Shown piece after piece: positions 8,162-15,802 of a DNA stretch of 64,000 nt. The notes beneath the pieces are model-generated. The model ran no database searches. It saw only the letters and a program-made list of their open reading frames with translations, and was not told where the DNA came from. Source of the DNA: Clostridiaceae bacterium (GTDB taxonomy: Bacteria > Bacillota > Clostridia > Oscillospirales > Acutalibacteraceae). Location: positions 1-64,000 of the forward strand of contig JAETSR010000005.1 in NCBI GenBank assembly GCA_021769555.1, read 5' to 3'. Each line of letters begins with the position of its first letter. Positions within the stretch are counted from its first letter, which is position 1. The translations under genes and the position numbers were made by a program.

Positions 8162-8215
8162 CAAGCATCGCCTTTTGGGGACAAAAGGCAACTTGTCAGG
8201 GGGAGCGCCCCCTGA
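8162..8215 (+). other. candidate oriT of the ICE (two adjacent hairpins)
   Basis: Two perfect 8-bp hairpins stand side by side: GCCTTTTG-GGGA-CAAAAGGC (8170-8189) and TCAGGGGG-AGCG-CCCCCTGA (8196-8215), joined by AACTTG. They fill the 134-nt non-coding gap directly upstream of mobC and the relaxase, the normal place for a MOBP origin of transfer. The nick position cannot be fixed from this sequence alone. Confidence 0.55.
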
Positions 8216-8235
8216 ACCCCTCGCAGAAAGAATGA

Positions 8236-8571
8236 TTGTTTTTGAACAGCAGGAATATTGAAATCAAGGTGCGGCTTAACCGCAAAGAAGCGGAATCGCT
8301 GAATAAGCGCGTCCGCAAGAGCCGCCTGTCTCGAGAAGCATATCTCCGCCACCTTATCAATGGGAGCGTCCCCCGCGACGCTCCCCCGCCGGATTACTAC
8401 TCCATGATGAGAGAGCTATATCATGTGGGTAACAATCTCAATCAGATTGCACAGAAGGCCCACACGCTGAATGTTCTGAACGTGCAGCGGTACTACGTCG
8501 CTGTCCGGGAGTTTGAAACAGCAGTCAGGAAAATCACGGAGGCGGTTGTACTGCCCCGGCCCATGGAATAG
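8236..8571 (+). CDS. MobC-like relaxosome accessory protein
   Basis: This 111-aa protein has a ribbon-helix-helix start (IEIKVRLNRKEAESLNKRVR). It continues with the MobC signature SREAYLRHLINGSVP and YHVGNNLNQIAQKAHT. MobC proteins bind oriT and help the relaxase melt and nick it. The start is one of two TTG codons (8236 or 8242); no strong ribosome site distinguishes them. It ends 2 nt before the relaxase ATG, so the two are translationally coupled. Confidence 0.85.
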   Translation: MFLNSRNIEIKVRLNRKEAESLNKRVRKSRLSREAYLRHLINGSVPRDAPPPDYYSMMRELYHVGNNLNQIAQKAHTLNVLNVQRYYVAVREFETAVRKITEAVVLPRPME

Positions 8572-8573
8572 CC

Positions 8574-9998
8574 ATGGCAACCACTTCTATTTGGCGGGTC
8601 AAGGGCTGGCTTGGCAAGGTCGTTATCTATGTGGAGAACCCGGACAAAACCAGTAACCCTGCCTTTGTAGCGCAGAAAGATTTATCAGGCCGGCAGGTGC
8701 AAGGGCTTTCGGATGTTATCGACTACGCCGCTAACCGTGAGAAAACCCAGGCCGCTGACGAGCAATCAGAAGTCCTGCGCAGCTTTGTGTCCGGCGTGAA
8801 CTGCCACCCCAACACAGCGAGGGACGAGATGATTGCCGTCAAGAAACGCTTCGGCAAAGGGGACGGCACCGCAGCTTATCACGGCTACCAGTCTTTTGCC
8901 CCCGGTGAAGCTACCCCGGAACTGGCCCATGAAATCGGCTTGAAGCTGGCACAACGGTTATGGGGAGAGCGGTATCAGGTGCTCGTCACCACCCACTTGG
9001 ACAAGGCAAACCACCTGCACAATCATTTTGTGGTGAACACCGTTTCCTTCGTGGATGGGATAAAGTATCACCGCACAGCCCAGGATTACCGGGATATGCA
9101 GGCTGTTTCTGACGCACTGTGCCGGGAATACGGCTTGTCCGTTATTGACAATCCCCAGCCGGGAAAATCCAAGCACTACGGCGAGTGGCGGGCCGACCAG
9201 GAGCAGCGCCCCACTTGGCGCGGCATTGTCCGGGCCGATGTAGATGAAGCTATCCGGCACTCCATGACCGAGCGGCAGTTTTTTGATAATCTCCGTAAGC
9301 GGGGCTATGAAATCAAGATGGGCAAGGACATTTCCGTTCGTCCTCCGGGCAAGGAGCGCTATGTGCGGCTTGTGCGTAACTTTGGCGAGGACTATTCCAT
9401 GGATGGAATACGCAAGCGCATTTTGGAGCAGTCCCGGGCAGCGCGGCCATTGACAGAACCCGCAAATAAATCCCGGCAGTACCATTTTAGCGGAAAGCTG
9501 AAATCCGCAAAGAAAATCACAGGTTTTCGTGCTCTGTATTTTCACTACTGCTATCTGTTGGGTATTTTCCCCAAGAGCAGGCCGAAATCCAATAGGCGGC
9601 TCCATTTTCTGCTCCGGGAGGACTTGCTGAAGCTGGACGCCATATCACAGGAAACAAAGCTGCTGGCGGCAAATCGCATTGATACCGCCCAGCAGCTTGT
9701 TTCATATAAAGAGGGCTTGGAAACGAAAATCCAGGCGCTGACCGCCGAGCGCAAAGAATTGTACCGCTTACGGCGCACGATAACCGTAAAATCTGATACT
9801 GCAAAATGTGCAGTTATCAGCGCTGAGATATCTTCTATTTCCAAGCAGCTATCCCAACTCAGGCGGGAGGTGAAGCTATGCGATGATATCGCCATCCGTT
9901 CTGGCGTGATGAGAGAGAAAATCCAGGCTGTCCACAGTGATGTGCAGCCCGACCGAAAGGAGAGAACACGCGATGACAAATTCAGGCGACGCGGCTGA
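8574..9998 (+). CDS. MOBP-type relaxase (VirD2/MobA-like)
   Basis: The 474-aa transesterase has the MobA/VirD2 nuclease domain in residues 1-300. The histidine triad motif HLHNHFVVNTVSF near residue 150 coordinates the metal. The segment PNTARDEMIAVKKRFGK and the early Tyr residues are typical of this family. The last 150 residues are helical and Arg/Lys-rich. It follows mobC by 2 nt and overlaps the pcfB start by 26 nt. It should nick the upstream oriT and pilot the strand to VirD4. Confidence 0.9.
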   Translation: MATTSIWRVKGWLGKVVIYVENPDKTSNPAFVAQKDLSGRQVQGLSDVIDYAANREKTQAADEQSEVLRSFVSGVNCHPNTARDEMIAVKKRFGKGDGTAAYHGYQSFAPGEATPELAHEIGLKLAQRLWGERYQVLVTTHLDKANHLHNHFVVNTVSFVDGIKYHRTAQDYRDMQAVSDALCREYGLSVIDNPQPGKSKHYGEWRADQEQRPTWRGIVRADVDEAIRHSMTERQFFDNLRKRGYEIKMGKDISVRPPGKERYVRLVRNFGEDYSMDGIRKRILEQSRAARPLTEPANKSRQYHFSGKLKSAKKITGFRALYFHYCYLLGIFPKSRPKSNRRLHFLLREDLLKLDAISQETKLLAANRIDTAQQLVSYKEGLETKIQALTAERKELYRLRRTITVKSDTAKCAVISAEISSISKQLSQLRREVKLCDDIAIRSGVMREKIQAVHSDVQPDRKERTRDDKFRRRG

Positions 9999-10731
9999 AC
10001 AGATCGTCCGCATGAGTTTGGAGGGCACGGAAGTTGCCCTAAAGCTCACCGGCTCTATGGCAAAGAATATTGCCGCCGCGCTCTATGCCGTGCTGAAGAA
10101 CCGGGACAAGACGAAAATCAAGGGCAAGCAGCGGCTGACCGCTATGCTGAAAAGTGGTAAGGAGCTAAAGGTATTCACTATCAGGGAGAGCCACTTAAAG
10201 CAGTTTTCGCATGAGGCCAAGCGCTACAGCGTGGTCTACTGCGCCCTACGCGGCAAAAAGCCGCCCGCTGACGGTTTGGTAGACGTGATGGTGCGGGCTG
10301 AGGACGCGTCCAAAATCAACCGCATTGTGGAACGATTCAAGCTGTCTACGGTGGACACCGCCTCCATCAAGCATGAGATTGAAAAGACCAAGGCTGAAAA
10401 GGAATCGGCCCCGCCCCCTCCCGAGCATACCATGAGCGAGGACGATAAACTTTTGGACGAGATGCTGGGCGCTCCCATGAAGAAGGAGGAAAACGCTACC
10501 CCCTCCCCTTTTGCGATGGGGACGGAAAAATCCCCTCCGTCCGAGCCTATCTCCAAGAAGCCCGACAAAGCCGCCGAGGGTACTTCTAAAGGTATTGAGC
10601 GTAAACCCTCCGTTCGGGAGGAGCTGCGAGAGATCCGGCAGGAGCGTCAGCAAAAAGCAGCACCGCCAAGGCCAAGGCCCATCCGGCATACACCTCCAAA
10701 AAGCAAGAAGAAAAAGACGAAGGCGAGGTAA
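9973..10731 (+). CDS. PcfB family protein (DUF3801)
   Basis: The first 130 residues of this 252-aa protein match the DUF3801/PcfB fold (EGTEVALKLTGSMAKNIAAA, LKVFTIRESHLKQF). The remainder is a low-complexity Pro/Lys/Glu tail. PcfB of pCF10 is a relaxase accessory protein that docks the relaxosome to the coupling protein. GAAAGGAG precedes ATG 9973 inside the relaxase gene, and the next gene starts 3 nt after its stop. Confidence 0.8.
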   Translation: MTNSGDAAEQIVRMSLEGTEVALKLTGSMAKNIAAALYAVLKNRDKTKIKGKQRLTAMLKSGKELKVFTIRESHLKQFSHEAKRYSVVYCALRGKKPPADGLVDVMVRAEDASKINRIVERFKLSTVDTASIKHEIEKTKAEKESAPPPPEHTMSEDDKLLDEMLGAPMKKEENATPSPFAMGTEKSPPSEPISKKPDKAAEGTSKGIERKPSVREELREIRQERQQKAAPPRPRPIRHTPPKSKKKKTKAR

Positions 10732-10734
10732 TCC

Positions 10735-11616
10735 ATGAACAATTTTGATGATATTTTTGAGAGCGCTGCCCCCGCTGAACGGCCTTTTGATAAGGACGCC
10801 TGGGCAGAGCACAAGCAGTCCGAACGTCAAGCCGTCTACGATCTGGCTGACGCTACTGCCGCCGATGTGTGCGCGGACGGTGCTAAGTTCCAAGCCTACC
10901 TGGACACGCAGGCCCGTTTTGACCGCTATTCTGTCACCAATGTGCTACTGATTATGGCGCAAATGCCCGCAGCCACGCAGATAAAGGATTTTGAAGCCTG
11001 GAAAGCTGTCGGGGCCTCCATCAAGCGCCAGCAGAAGGGCTTTTCTATCCTGGAACCGGGCAACGAGTACCGGAGGGAGGACGGCACCATCGGCACGTCC
11101 TACAACGTGAAAAAAGTCTTTGATATTTCGCAGACTACTGCGCGGGTGAAAATCCAGCCGGCGGTCAGCGCAGACGAGCGGACTCTGCTGAAAGCACTCA
11201 TTTATCACCCACCTGTACCCGTCCAGACGGTGGACGAACTTCTGGGCGGCACAGGCGCGCTCTACGACCACGAACAGCAAATGATTTTCGTGCGGCGTGG
11301 CATGGGTGCGGCGGATATTTTCCGCAGCGTATCCATGGAGCTAGCCCATGCGGAAATTGCTGCCACAGACGGAAGTTATATCCGCGATGATAACGCATTT
11401 TCTGCCTATTGCGCCTCTTATCTGCTCTGTAAAAAATACGGCGTGGATGTTGGCGGCTATGACTTCTCCACTCTGCCCTATTTTCTCCGGGAAGGCGACA
11501 CTCAATTTCAGCGGACAGTATTAACAGAAATCCGCGACACTGCCGCAAATATTTCTGCCCGGATGTCCCGCGCACTGGAGGCCCGGTCACAACAGCCCAA
11601 GGAACAGGAGAGATAA
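10735..11616 (+). CDS. ArdC-like antirestriction/ssDNA-binding protein
   Basis: The 293-aa protein has an ArdC N-terminal segment (DRYSVTNVLLIMAQMP, then EAWKAVGASIKRQQKGFSIL, residues 65-105). Its C-terminal half corresponds to the ArdC metalloprotease-like part. There the expected HELAHA metal motif reads MELAHAE, so the first zinc-binding histidine is absent and protease activity is doubtful. ArdC proteins bind single-stranded DNA and protect incoming DNA from restriction. It is tightly packed between pcfB and a small gene. Confidence 0.75.
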   Translation: MNNFDDIFESAAPAERPFDKDAWAEHKQSERQAVYDLADATAADVCADGAKFQAYLDTQARFDRYSVTNVLLIMAQMPAATQIKDFEAWKAVGASIKRQQKGFSILEPGNEYRREDGTIGTSYNVKKVFDISQTTARVKIQPAVSADERTLLKALIYHPPVPVQTVDELLGGTGALYDHEQQMIFVRRGMGAADIFRSVSMELAHAEIAATDGSYIRDDNAFSAYCASYLLCKKYGVDVGGYDFSTLPYFLREGDTQFQRTVLTEIRDTAANISARMSRALEARSQQPKEQER

Positions 11617-11618
11617 TC

Positions 11619-11807
11619 ATGCCAAAAGAAGAAAAGCGGGTGCTAACGTTAAACAGGTATGAGCATGGCGTGGTCGTCAATGCCCTCAACGAAATGCGTA
11701 ACGATTTGATTTGCGAAGACCGTGCCACGGATATTGTGGACGAGGTGCTGCTGAAAACCATCGACGCCCCGGTGAAGAAGCATAGGAGCCGCGATGAAAC
11801 CCGATGA
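11619..11807 (+). CDS. small conserved ICE protein (62 aa)
   Basis: The protein starts MPKEEKRVLTLNRYEHGVVV. Its frame begins 2 nt after the ArdC-like stop and overlaps the VirD4 start by 14 nt, which supports a real coupled gene. It is highly charged with no membrane segment or recognised domain. Small proteins at this position are common in Firmicutes ICEs; function unknown. Confidence 0.65.
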   Translation: MPKEEKRVLTLNRYEHGVVVNALNEMRNDLICEDRATDIVDEVLLKTIDAPVKKHRSRDETR

Positions 11808-13581
11808 GCGCCGCGCACGGCTGATTGTCTGCCTGCTGGGTATTCTCCCGGTGACGTGGCTGGGGCTGCTTATGGCACCGGCTATGTCGAGAGGTCTGCC
11901 GGAAATCATTGCCACTTTTCCTGCGGCGATAAACCACCCCTTTCGTATAGCATGGTGCGGGGACAGCCTGAAAACTGTCCTTATTTTTCTGTGCTGTTAT
12001 GGGCTGGGAATTGGCGTGTACTTCTCCAGCCGGAGAAACTACCGCCGCCGGGAGGAACATGGCTCGGCAAAATGGGGCAATGCCGCAGCCATCGGCAAGA
12101 AGTACCGGGCAACTCAGTATGCAGATAACAAGATTTTCACTCAGAATGTCCGCATGGGCTTAGATGTGCGCAGGCACAGACGGCAACTAAATTCCATTGT
12201 GGTGGGTGGCAGCGGCGCGGGTAAAACGCGCTTTTATGCGAAGCCCAATTTGTATCAGGCTAACACCAGTTTTGTAGTCCTTGACCCAAAGGGAGAACTT
12301 GTGCGTGACGCCGGTAATCTTCTGGAGAAAAAGGGTTACGAGGTGCGTGTTCTTGACCTGCTCAACATGGATAAGAGCTTTTGCTACAACCCCTTTGTGT
12401 ATCTCCGTGATGATAACGATGTGCAGCGCCTTGTCACGAACCTGTTTAAGTCCACCACCCCAAAGGGTAGTCAATCCCAAGACCCGTTTTGGGACACAGC
12501 AGCGAGTATGCTCCTGCTGGCGCTGGTGTTCTATCTCCATTACGAAGCACCGCCTGACGAGCAAAACTTTCCCATGGTCATGGAAATGCTGCGGGCGGCG
12601 GAGGTGCGCGAGGACGACGACACCTATCAATCCCCGCTGGACGAACTGTTTGAGCGGCTGGAAATGCGCGACCCGGAGCATATCGCGGTGAAGTATTACA
12701 AGGACTACCACTCCGGCAGCGCAAAGACGTTAAAATCCATTCAAATCACCCTGGCGGCACGGTTGGAGAAATTTAATCTCCGGTCGTTGGCGGCACTGAC
12801 CGCTACGGACGAGTTGGATTTACCGTCATTAGGCGAGAAAAAGGTGGCGCTGTTCGCGCTCATTCCAGACAACGACACCAGTTTCAACTTTTTGGTATCT
12901 ATCCTGTACACCCAGCTTTTTCAACAATTATTCTGGCTGGCAGATTACAAGTACGGCGGGAGCCTGCCCGTGCCGGTGCATTTTCTGATGGACGAGTTCC
13001 CGAACGTTTCGCTGCCGGATGATTTTGACAAGATTCTGGCGGTCATGCGTTCGCGGAATATAAGCGTGTCGATAATCCTGCAAAACATCGCACAGCTAAA
13101 GGCGCTGTTTGAAAAGCAGTGGGAATCCATCATAGGGAATTGCGACGAATTTCTCTATTTAGGAGGCAATGAGCAGTCCACCCACAAGTATGTGTCGGAG
13201 CTTTTAGGCAAGGAAACCATCGACATGAACACCTACGGTCAGTCCAAGGGGCACAGCGGCAACTACTCCACCAACTGGCAGATATCAGGCCGTGAATTGC
13301 TGGACGCCGCCGAGGTGCGTATGCTGGATAGCCGCTATGCGCTGCTGTTTATTCGTGGGGAGCGCCCAATCCTTGATGAAAAGTACGACATTTTGAAGCA
13401 CCCAAATGTGGCGCTGTCCGCTGATGGGAAGGCCAAGCCTTACGAACACGGTAAGACCGACCATGCTATCGCCAGCATAACTTTTACCGGTAATTCTACC
13501 GCACAAGTGGCTGACGATGAAATAATCGAAACAGACTATGAGCTTCTGTCCGATGAGGATGTTGAAGCTCTATTTTTATGA
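11794..13581 (+). CDS. VirD4/TraG-type coupling protein
   Basis: The 595-aa protein has two N-terminal transmembrane helices (about residues 8-28 and 62-78). A cytoplasmic ATPase domain follows, with Walker A GGSGAGKTR near residue 138 and Walker B FLMDEFPN near 396. It recruits the relaxase-DNA complex to the secretion channel. AGGAG lies before ATG 11794. The length is typical for Firmicutes TraG/VirD4 proteins. Confidence 0.93.
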   Translation: MKPDERRARLIVCLLGILPVTWLGLLMAPAMSRGLPEIIATFPAAINHPFRIAWCGDSLKTVLIFLCCYGLGIGVYFSSRRNYRRREEHGSAKWGNAAAIGKKYRATQYADNKIFTQNVRMGLDVRRHRRQLNSIVVGGSGAGKTRFYAKPNLYQANTSFVVLDPKGELVRDAGNLLEKKGYEVRVLDLLNMDKSFCYNPFVYLRDDNDVQRLVTNLFKSTTPKGSQSQDPFWDTAASMLLLALVFYLHYEAPPDEQNFPMVMEMLRAAEVREDDDTYQSPLDELFERLEMRDPEHIAVKYYKDYHSGSAKTLKSIQITLAARLEKFNLRSLAALTATDELDLPSLGEKKVALFALIPDNDTSFNFLVSILYTQLFQQLFWLADYKYGGSLPVPVHFLMDEFPNVSLPDDFDKILAVMRSRNISVSIILQNIAQLKALFEKQWESIIGNCDEFLYLGGNEQSTHKYVSELLGKETIDMNTYGQSKGHSGNYSTNWQISGRELLDAAEVRMLDSRYALLFIRGERPILDEKYDILKHPNVALSADGKAKPYEHGKTDHAIASITFTGNSTAQVADDEIIETDYELLSDEDVEALFL

Positions 13582-13599
13582 AAAATGGAGGATTTCACT

Positions 13600-13944
13600 A
13601 TGAAGAAAATTACTAAGAACACCACCAAACTGCCCATGCCCGGTAAGGTAAAGAGAGGGTTCCGCTTCTACTGTGCCATGGTGCTGGCCCTGGCCGTACT
13701 GCTGGGCTGCTCCATGACGGCCTTTGCTGCTGGCGACCCCATCACTGTGGTGAACAACCTGTCCGATTTCATCTTTGGCCTGATCCGCGCCGTGGGACTG
13801 ATACTGCTGGGCTGGGGCATTGTGCAGGTTGGGCTTTCCTTGCAGTCTCACGACCCCAGCCAGCGCTCTAATGGCTTTCTGACCCTAGCGGGCGGTGTCG
13901 TTATTACCTTTGCCAAGGAAATTCTAACCCTCATTACCGGCTAA
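13600..13944 (+). CDS. Maff2/VirB2-like pilin subunit
   Basis: The 114-aa precursor has a long signal sequence ending SMTAFA-AGDP (cleavage about residue 40). Two hydrophobic helices (about 53-72 and 88-108) are separated by a short polar loop, the VirB2/TrbC architecture. ATG 13600 is chosen because GGAGG lies 8 nt upstream; the ATG at 13585 lacks a site. It is the expected channel or pilus subunit, between VirD4 and VirB6. Confidence 0.8.
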   Translation: MKKITKNTTKLPMPGKVKRGFRFYCAMVLALAVLLGCSMTAFAAGDPITVVNNLSDFIFGLIRAVGLILLGWGIVQVGLSLQSHDPSQRSNGFLTLAGGVVITFAKEILTLITG

Positions 13945-14021
13945 CACTTCTATATAACTATCGCATACGGGCGGGCCGCACTGGACGGCTCGGCCCACTG
14001 TGCGCGAAAGGAGGAAATTCT

Positions 14022-14858
14022 TTGTCAGATAATTGGGTCGTACAAAATCTTGAAAACGCCCTGGAAACCTGGAACAGCAAGCTGGCTGAGATATGGCAGC
14101 TCATAACACAGTCGCCGGAAACCTTCAAGGGCGGCACAATTTGGAATGTTATTGTCAATATTCACGGCGCTGTGAAGGCCATAGGGCTTGCTCTGCTGGT
14201 GCTGTTTTTTGTTGTCGGCGTGATGAAAACCTGCGGCAGTTTTGTGGAGGTCAAGAAGCCGGAGCACGCGCTCAAGCTGTTTATCCGCTTTGCGCTTGCA
14301 AAGGGGCTTATCACCTACGGTTTGGAGCTGATGATGGCGCTGTTCCGAATCGTCCAGGGGACGATCGACACTATCATGAGCGCCGCAGGCTTCGGCGCGG
14401 CTTCGCAGACCATATTGCCTGCTGAAATCGTGACCGCCGTTGAGGACTGCGGCTTCTTTGAATCTATCCCACTATGGGCTGTTACACTGATTGGCGGTCT
14501 GTTCATCACGGTACTGTCCTTTGTAATGATTATGACCGTATATAGCAGATTTTTCAAGTTGTATCTCTACACCGCTATTGCGCCGGTACCGCTTTCCACG
14601 TTTGCCGGGGAACCGTCGCAGAATGTGGGCAAGAGCTTCATCAAGAGCTACGCCGCAGTATGCTTAGAGGGGGCAATCATCGTGCTGGCCTGCGTTATAT
14701 TCTCTCTGTTCGCGTCCTCGCCCCCGGCAGTAGACCCGAACGCCGCTGCGGTTTCCATGGTGTGGAGCTATATCGGCGAACTGGTCTTTAATATGCTCGT
14801 CCTCGTGGGCGCGGTCAAGATGGCTGACCGCGTGGTGCGGGAAATGATGGGATTATAA
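14022..14858 (+). CDS. VirB6/TrbL-like channel protein
   Basis: The 278-aa polytopic membrane protein has at least five hydrophobic segments (near residues 48-70, 92-112, 150-175, 205-232 and 245-265). It carries the motif FKLYLYTAIAPVPLSTFAG conserved in Firmicutes VirB6-like proteins. It starts with TTG 14022 preceded by GAAAGGAGG. VirB6 proteins form the inner-membrane part of the DNA channel. Confidence 0.82.
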   Translation: MSDNWVVQNLENALETWNSKLAEIWQLITQSPETFKGGTIWNVIVNIHGAVKAIGLALLVLFFVVGVMKTCGSFVEVKKPEHALKLFIRFALAKGLITYGLELMMALFRIVQGTIDTIMSAAGFGAASQTILPAEIVTAVEDCGFFESIPLWAVTLIGGLFITVLSFVMIMTVYSRFFKLYLYTAIAPVPLSTFAGEPSQNVGKSFIKSYAAVCLEGAIIVLACVIFSLFASSPPAVDPNAAAVSMVWSYIGELVFNMLVLVGAVKMADRVVREMMGL

Positions 14859-14875
14859 AAGAAAGGATTTCTACT

Positions 14876-15460
14876 ATGAGTTACAATCGCACAATCAGCA
14901 GCGACGACCCGCAGGCCGTCGAGAAGCTGACCGCCAAGCTGGAAACCTACCAGAAACGGCAGGAGTTTATGAAAACGGTCAACAGCTTTTACCGCAAGAA
15001 TGGCACGGCCCACGGGTGCCCCGGCGTATCCGAGGAAACTGCTGAGCGGATGGACGAAACTGTCCGCACCGGCTATTCCTGGGTTACTGCGCCGTTTCCG
15101 TCCTATGAATTGTCCAATAATAATGCTGAAATTCGCCGCTTAAAACAGCGAATCGAGCAGCTTTCTGTCAGCCAGGAATTGGGCTATGTGGGCTGGACGT
15201 TTGACGGCGGCGAGGCCGTAGCGAATACGGACAATAACCGTTTGCAGCTAATTTTTGATGAAAAGCCCACCGAGGAACAGCGTACCGCGTTGAAGCGCAA
15301 CGGTTTCCACTGGTCGCCCAGCGAACAGGCGTGGCAGCGCCAGCTCAACGATAACGCCATCTATGCAGCCGGACGTTTGGGCTTTGTTTGCCCGGAGAAC
15401 GGCGAAAGCCCTGTTCAGCTTCAGCCGAAAGCAAAACCGTCACAGGAACAGGAAAGGTAG
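14876..15460 (+). CDS. conserved conjugation-region protein of unknown function
   Basis: The 194-aa soluble protein begins MSYNRTISSDDPQAVEKLTA with a coiled-coil N-terminal half. The C-terminal segment GGEAVANTDNNRLQLIFDEK, then LKRNGFHWSPSEQAWQRQL, is shared with DUF3560-type and methyltransferase-associated ICE proteins. GAAAGGA precedes the ATG. Placed between virB6 and prgI, it may assist transfer or antirestriction; this is not established. Confidence 0.65.
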   Translation: MSYNRTISSDDPQAVEKLTAKLETYQKRQEFMKTVNSFYRKNGTAHGCPGVSEETAERMDETVRTGYSWVTAPFPSYELSNNNAEIRRLKQRIEQLSVSQELGYVGWTFDGGEAVANTDNNRLQLIFDEKPTEEQRTALKRNGFHWSPSEQAWQRQLNDNAIYAAGRLGFVCPENGESPVQLQPKAKPSQEQER

Positions 15461-15466
15461 GTCAAT

Positions 15467-15802
15467 ATGGAAGTCAAAATCAACCACGAAATCCGCAACT
15501 ACACGGAGAGTATGTTTTTCGGCTTGAGTATGCGGCAGTTCATTTTCTCCATCTTGGCGGTAGCTGTTGCCGTGGGGCTGTACTTTCTCTTAAAGCCCTA
15601 TGTCGGCACGGAAACCGTGTCCTGGATGTGTATTCTCGGCGCGGCTCCCTTTGCCGCGCTGGGATTCATCACCTACCACGGCATGACAGCCGAGCAATTC
15701 ATTTGGGCATGGCTGAAATCTGAACTTCTGGAACCCCGGCATCTACGGTTTGAAGCCAACAACATCTACTATGAGGCCATCGTGAAGGAGGAACGCAAGT
15801 GA
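15467..15802 (+). CDS. PrgI family protein
   Basis: The 111-aa protein has two transmembrane helices (about residues 25-45 and 50-72) and the PrgI pattern: a start like INHEIRNYTESMFFGLSMRQ and a C-terminal EANNIYYE. PrgI partners the VirB4 ATPase in Gram-positive type IV secretion, in the position of VirB3. Its stop overlaps the GTG start of virB4 by 4 nt, so the pair is coupled. Confidence 0.88.
   Translation: MEVKINHEIRNYTESMFFGLSMRQFIFSILAVAVAVGLYFLLKPYVGTETVSWMCILGAAPFAALGFITYHGMTAEQFIWAWLKSELLEPRHLRFEANNIYYEAIVKEERK

Noticed and set aside
8196-8215. GC-rich hairpin as a transcription terminator
   Set aside because: No T-run follows and it lies directly before the coupled mobC-relaxase genes, so oriT is the better reading.
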